From Halanaerobiales bacterium (GTDB lineage: Bacteria; Bacillota_F; Halanaerobiia; Halanaerobiales; DTU029), in assembly GCA_016278415.1 (NCBI GenBank), contig JADQBV010000019.1, positions 1-10,290 on the forward strand: a DNA stretch of 10,290 nucleotides, given 5' to 3'. Below the pieces are notes generated by a model. The model was not told the DNA's origin. It made no database searches and saw only the letters and a program-made list of their open reading frames with translations. Position numbers and translations under genes: made by a program. This document shows, piece by piece, positions 7,962 through 10,290 of this stretch. Each line of letters begins with the position of its first letter. Positions within the stretch are counted from its first letter, which is position 1.

Positions 7962-7978
7962 CTGGATTCGTTTTGCTA

Positions 7979-8039
7979 AGTTTCAGTGGTGAAAAAATCC
8001 CCTCTGAAACTAAGATCGCACTTTATAAAGAAAGGGGAT
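7979..8039 (+). promoter_or_regulatory. Possible pseudoknot covering the response-regulator ribosome site
   Basis: AGTTTCAG (7979-7986) and CTGAAACT (8004-8011) form a perfect 8-base-pair stem. The 3' part of its loop, ATCCCCT (7997-8003), is the exact reverse complement of AGGGGAT (8033-8039), which contains the Shine-Dalgarno sequence of the regulator gene starting at 8047. Both helices can form at once, in the layout of an H-type pseudoknot that would hide the ribosome site. I recognise no known riboswitch class in it. The complementarity is plain in the sequence; the regulatory role is inference. Confidence 0.5.
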
Positions 8040-8046
8040 ACAGAAA

Positions 8047-9591
8047 ATGTATAAGGTTTTATTAATTGATGACGAACCCTGGATATTAAAAGATATGGAC
8101 TTATTGATCGACTGGAAAAAGTTTGATTTTGAAGTAGTTGCTAAAATAACAGATAGTGAACAGGCTATCTATATGATAAAAGAAAAACGTCCAGACCTCA
8201 TTATATGTGATATAAGAATGCCAGGTTTAAATGGTATTGAATTAATGAAAATGGTCAAAAAAAGATTCAATGATATATTTGTTGTTTTTGTTAGTGCATA
8301 TAGTGAATTTAATTATGCTAAACAAGCGATTGAAATGGGGGCTTTTGATTATATTTTAAAGCCTACAGATGAAAACGAATTGTCTAATACTGTTCAGAGG
8401 ATTCGCAGTAAATTGGATAAGAAAAAAGAAGCTGAGAATAATTTAAAAAGGTACCAAAAATCAGAATTGTTTTTAGAATTACTAGAGGATCGACTGGATT
8501 CCAAGAAAATAAATAAAAGGTTAAAAGATATAGGATATCAAATAATACATAATAATTTTTTTATAGCAATTATAGAGAAAGAGAAAACTATCAATAACAA
8601 TACTCATATTACAAGTAGTGAAAATTCTAATGATAATGAGATTATTAAGATGGATGATATAAATAATTATAATAAAAATAATAATGCAGTAAAATGGCAG
8701 CAAGAACTAAAAGAGGAATATGCCTCTAATAATCTGCTTTTTATCAAACTTGGAGAGCATAAGTGGGTAGTTTTATTTAATTATAATCATACTACTTTAA
8801 CAACTGAAAATATTAATTTGTTAGTTAATATAGCAAGTAAATATAAACTATGTATAGGTGTTAGTGACATTTTTAATGATTTAAGTAAGATTAAGTATTG
8901 TTACAAGCAGGCAGAGTTGATGTCTTATAATTATTTTATTTATAAAAGGAATTATTTATATCGCTATTCCCAATATAATAATAATTATAAAGATTTGTTA
9001 CTTATTATCAAAAAAGTTACTTTAAAGGATTACTTGAAAAAAATAATAGAGGAGCTGCCTAAAGAGATTGTAGAGAAAAAATTGAATATAGAAGAAGTTG
9101 CCTACTTATATAATCAATTAAGGGAAAAGGCTAGTGTGTTGTTTAAACTTGATGGCGAAATAGAGTTAATGGACCATGAAGATATAGTTTATTCCTTTAA
9201 TAATTTACAGGAACTTTTTGGGCAATTAAAGGATTTTTTAATTGAAAATGAGGGTAATCATTATTCGCCAAATTCTAATGACATAGTTGGTAATATTATT
9301 AAAGATATTAAAGAAAACTTTAATAAAGATTTAAAGTTGCAAGACCTGGCTGATAAATATCATGTTAATTATAATTATTTGGGGCAATTATTCAAAAAAG
9401 ACACTGGACAGACTTTTACTAATTTTTTGGTAGAACTACGTATAGAGAAGGCTATAAGTTTATTTTCAGAAAATCTCCTTTTTTATGAAGTGGCGAAAAA
9501 AGTTGGTTATCATGACTATTATCATTTCTGTAAGATTTTTAAAAAGCATAAGGGTATGAGTCCAAGTGAATATAAAAATCGCTATTCTTAA
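8047..9591 (+). CDS. YesN-type response regulator, receiver plus AraC-family DNA-binding domain
   Basis: Cytoplasmic transcription regulator, partner of the kinase encoded 121 bases upstream. In its 514 residues the receiver domain is about 1-120, with the acidic pocket D8-D9, phospho-acceptor D55 (ICDIRMPG), S83 and K105 in LKPTD. The middle region (about 125-410) is poorly conserved and has an Asn-rich, low-complexity stretch at about 182-215, probably a flexible loop. The C-terminal AraC domain (about 415-514) has two helix-turn-helix units, the first near 429-455 and the second with VAKKVGYHDYYHFCKIFKK, followed by the family end motif GMSPSEYKNR. AAAGGGG (8031-8037) precedes the start by 9 bases and can pair with an upstream loop. 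Relatives activate oligosaccharide ABC-transporter genes. The likely target is the binding-protein gene at 10181, possibly also the gal block. Confidence 0.93.
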   Translation: MYKVLLIDDEPWILKDMDLLIDWKKFDFEVVAKITDSEQAIYMIKEKRPDLIICDIRMPGLNGIELMKMVKKRFNDIFVVFVSAYSEFNYAKQAIEMGAFDYILKPTDENELSNTVQRIRSKLDKKKEAENNLKRYQKSELFLELLEDRLDSKKINKRLKDIGYQIIHNNFFIAIIEKEKTINNNTHITSSENSNDNEIIKMDDINNYNKNNNAVKWQQELKEEYASNNLLFIKLGEHKWVVLFNYNHTTLTTENINLLVNIASKYKLCIGVSDIFNDLSKIKYCYKQAELMSYNYFIYKRNYLYRYSQYNNNYKDLLLIIKKVTLKDYLKKIIEELPKEIVEKKLNIEEVAYLYNQLREKASVLFKLDGEIELMDHEDIVYSFNNLQELFGQLKDFLIENEGNHYSPNSNDIVGNIIKDIKENFNKDLKLQDLADKYHVNYNYLGQLFKKDTGQTFTNFLVELRIEKAISLFSENLLFYEVAKKVGYHDYYHFCKIFKKHKGMSPSEYKNRYS

Positions 9592-9597
9592 ATTTTT

Positions 9598-9629
9598 AAA
9601 AATCATCCATAAAACGGATGATTTTTTTT
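9598..9629 (+). terminator. Rho-independent terminator of the two-component operon
   Basis: An 11-base-pair perfect stem pairs AAAAATCATCC (9598-9608) with GGATGATTTTT (9616-9626) around a 7-base loop. It lies within a run of eight T (9622-9629) and starts 6 bases after the regulator stop codon. The symmetrical A and T tracts would also let it work on the other strand, but no minus-strand gene is seen. Confidence 0.93.
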
Positions 9630-9901
9630 AAAGTAAATCAAGACAAAATCATTAAAACATTCTTCTTTCTTTGTACAGTACGGTTTTTAAAACAAGTTCT
9701 AAGAATACCACAAAAATAACTAAGAAAAATACATTCTAAGTGGAAAAGAAATCAACTATAATAGTATTAACAGAGATAAATATATTTGACTCAGAACAAT
9801 AAATTAAATCTTCTTTCTTATTTTATGATTTATAATAATCCGTTTATTTAGATTTTAAAAAAGAGTATAAAAATTTATATACGGGTATTTTTATTGCCAC
9901 A

Positions 9902-10105
9902 TAATTACACATTGAAACAAATAACTGCAAATATTGTTATATTAATCGTTTATTTCTCTTTGTTTAAGTAATATTGGCATTAAAGTTGCTCCTTTTAACA
10001 AGACTTAATTACACGATGCAAATAATAGCGTAGATTCCATTAAAATATACCAGGCTATTTAATGGTGATAATTGTATATCTTGAATTTCTCACAATATCA
10101 AATAA
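9902..10105 (+). repeat. Spaced direct repeats ending in CAAATAA, candidate regulator sites
   Basis: TAATTACAC occurs at 9902-9910 and 10006-10014, 104 bases apart, each followed by a short variable stretch and CAAATAA (9918-9924 and 10019-10025). A third, weaker copy has CAC (10091-10093), five bases, then CAAATAA (10099-10105). AraC-type regulators commonly bind direct repeats, and 104 bases is close to ten helical turns, so these are plausible sites for the regulator encoded just upstream. AT-rich chance similarity cannot be excluded. Confidence 0.4.
10037..10065 (+). repeat. Inverted repeat upstream of the binding-protein gene
   Basis: CCATTAAA (10037-10044) and TTTAATGG (10058-10065) are perfect reverse complements across a 13-base spacer, and pairing can continue inward with one bulge. 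No T-run follows, so it is not a terminator. It could be an operator or a hairpin in the leader of the binding-protein mRNA, about 115 bases before the start codon. Confidence 0.45.
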
Positions 10106-10180
10106 TTTGAGAGGGGTGGTAAATATTCAGTAAGTGATTGTGTATTTAAAAATTTTTTAAAAATTTGAAGGAGGAGTAAA

Positions 10181-10290
10181 ATGAATAATAAGATTTTAAA
10201 AGGTTTTTTGGTGTTAGCATTACTTGTATCACTTAGTGTAGGGGTTCTTGCTGCTGATAAGGTTACTTTAAGATTTGCCTGGTGGGGTTC
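10181..10290 (+). CDS. Sugar-binding protein of an ABC transporter, N-terminal part
   Basis: Only the first 36 codons lie in the window; the gene continues past the edge. The start is fixed by a near-perfect AAGGAGGAG (10168-10176) and an ATG at 10181. The first 24 or so residues form a classic Sec signal peptide: positive start (MNNKILK), a Leu/Val-rich core, then GVLA/AD as a probable signal-peptidase I site. The mature start reads DKVTLRFAWWG, typical of family 1 extracellular solute-binding proteins of oligosaccharide (CUT1) transporters. There is no lipobox cysteine, so the protein is not an obvious lipoprotein, unlike most Gram-positive binding proteins. Permease genes would be expected downstream. 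Its place after a YesM/YesN pair suggests that pair controls it. The sugar cannot be named from this fragment, though the gal block suggests a galactoside. Confidence 0.85.
   Translation, partial: MNNKILKGFLVLALLVSLSVGVLAADKVTLRFAWWG

Larger units (their letters stand above)
9630..10180 (+). promoter_or_regulatory. Long regulatory region before the sugar-binding-protein gene
   Basis: About 550 bases with no gene I can support, in either strand. It holds TGTACAGTAC (9672-9681), TTCTAAGAAT (9697-9706), the palindrome ACTATAATAGT around a TATAAT (9757-9762) whose -35 (TTCTAA) is weak, and an AT-only inverted repeat (ATAAAAAT 9867-9874 with ATTTTTAT 9887-9894). It also holds the direct repeats and the inverted repeat listed separately, and a symmetrical A/T tract (10150-10166) just before the ribosome site. 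The size and repeats suit a regulated transporter promoter, but I could not fix the -35/-10 pair. Confidence 0.5.

Noticed and set aside
7940..7974. GGAGCT/AGCTCC hairpin plus TTTT as a terminator between kinase and regulator
   Set aside because: The stem is short, only four T follow, and they start eight bases after the stem; at most a weak attenuator.
9786..9791. TTGACT as a -35 box
   Set aside because: No TATAAT-like sequence lies 16-18 bases downstream.
10111..10158. Ribosome-site-like GAGGGG followed by a GTG-started frame of eight codons
   Set aside because: Too short, and the spacing to the GTG is too long for translation; more likely part of the leader of the binding-protein mRNA.
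1..10290. CRISPR arrays, tRNA or rRNA genes, insertion sequences
   Set aside because: No regularly spaced repeats, cloverleaf-like sequence, rRNA-like sequence or transposase frame was found on reading the window.

Overview
This AT-rich, plus-strand window looks like a carbohydrate-utilisation locus from an anaerobic, low-GC Firmicute. A Halanaerobiales-type organism is my best guess. The clues are the AT-rich codon use, strong AGGAGG-type ribosome sites, and a sugar-binding protein that starts with an ordinary cleavable signal peptide rather than a lipobox. The taxon is inference only; nothing in the window proves it.

Positions 139-5749 hold a Leloir/lactose block in the order galT, galK, galM, then a GH42 beta-galactosidase. 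The logic is simple. The intracellular beta-galactosidase releases beta-D-galactose from an imported galactoside, GalM converts it to the alpha anomer, GalK makes galactose-1-phosphate, and GalT exchanges it with UDP-glucose. The UDP-galactose 4-epimerase (GalE) needed to close the cycle is not in the window. The block ends with a structured 3' UTR and a long compound terminator hairpin (5858-5916).

Positions 6111-9591 hold a YesM/YesN-type two-component pair: a membrane sensor kinase of the HisKA_7TM-less 'LytS/YesM' class (His_kinase plus HATPase domains) and a response regulator with a receiver domain and a C-terminal AraC-type DNA-binding domain. A strong terminator follows (9598-9629). 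Such pairs usually control a neighbouring sugar ABC transporter. After a 550-base non-coding stretch, the window ends in the first 36 codons of an ABC-transporter sugar-binding protein (from 10181). The likely scheme is: the transporter brings in a galactose-containing oligosaccharide, the kinase senses it outside the cell, the regulator turns on the transporter genes, and the GH42 plus Leloir enzymes degrade the sugar.

The most unusual material is non-coding. Between kinase and regulator (7887-8040) lie a long, comparatively GC-rich inverted repeat that starts inside the kinase gene and encodes its last residues, and a hairpin whose loop is perfectly complementary over 7 bases to the regulator's ribosome-binding site, giving a possible pseudoknot. 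The region before the binding-protein gene holds a spaced set of related direct repeats, candidate sites for the AraC-type regulator.
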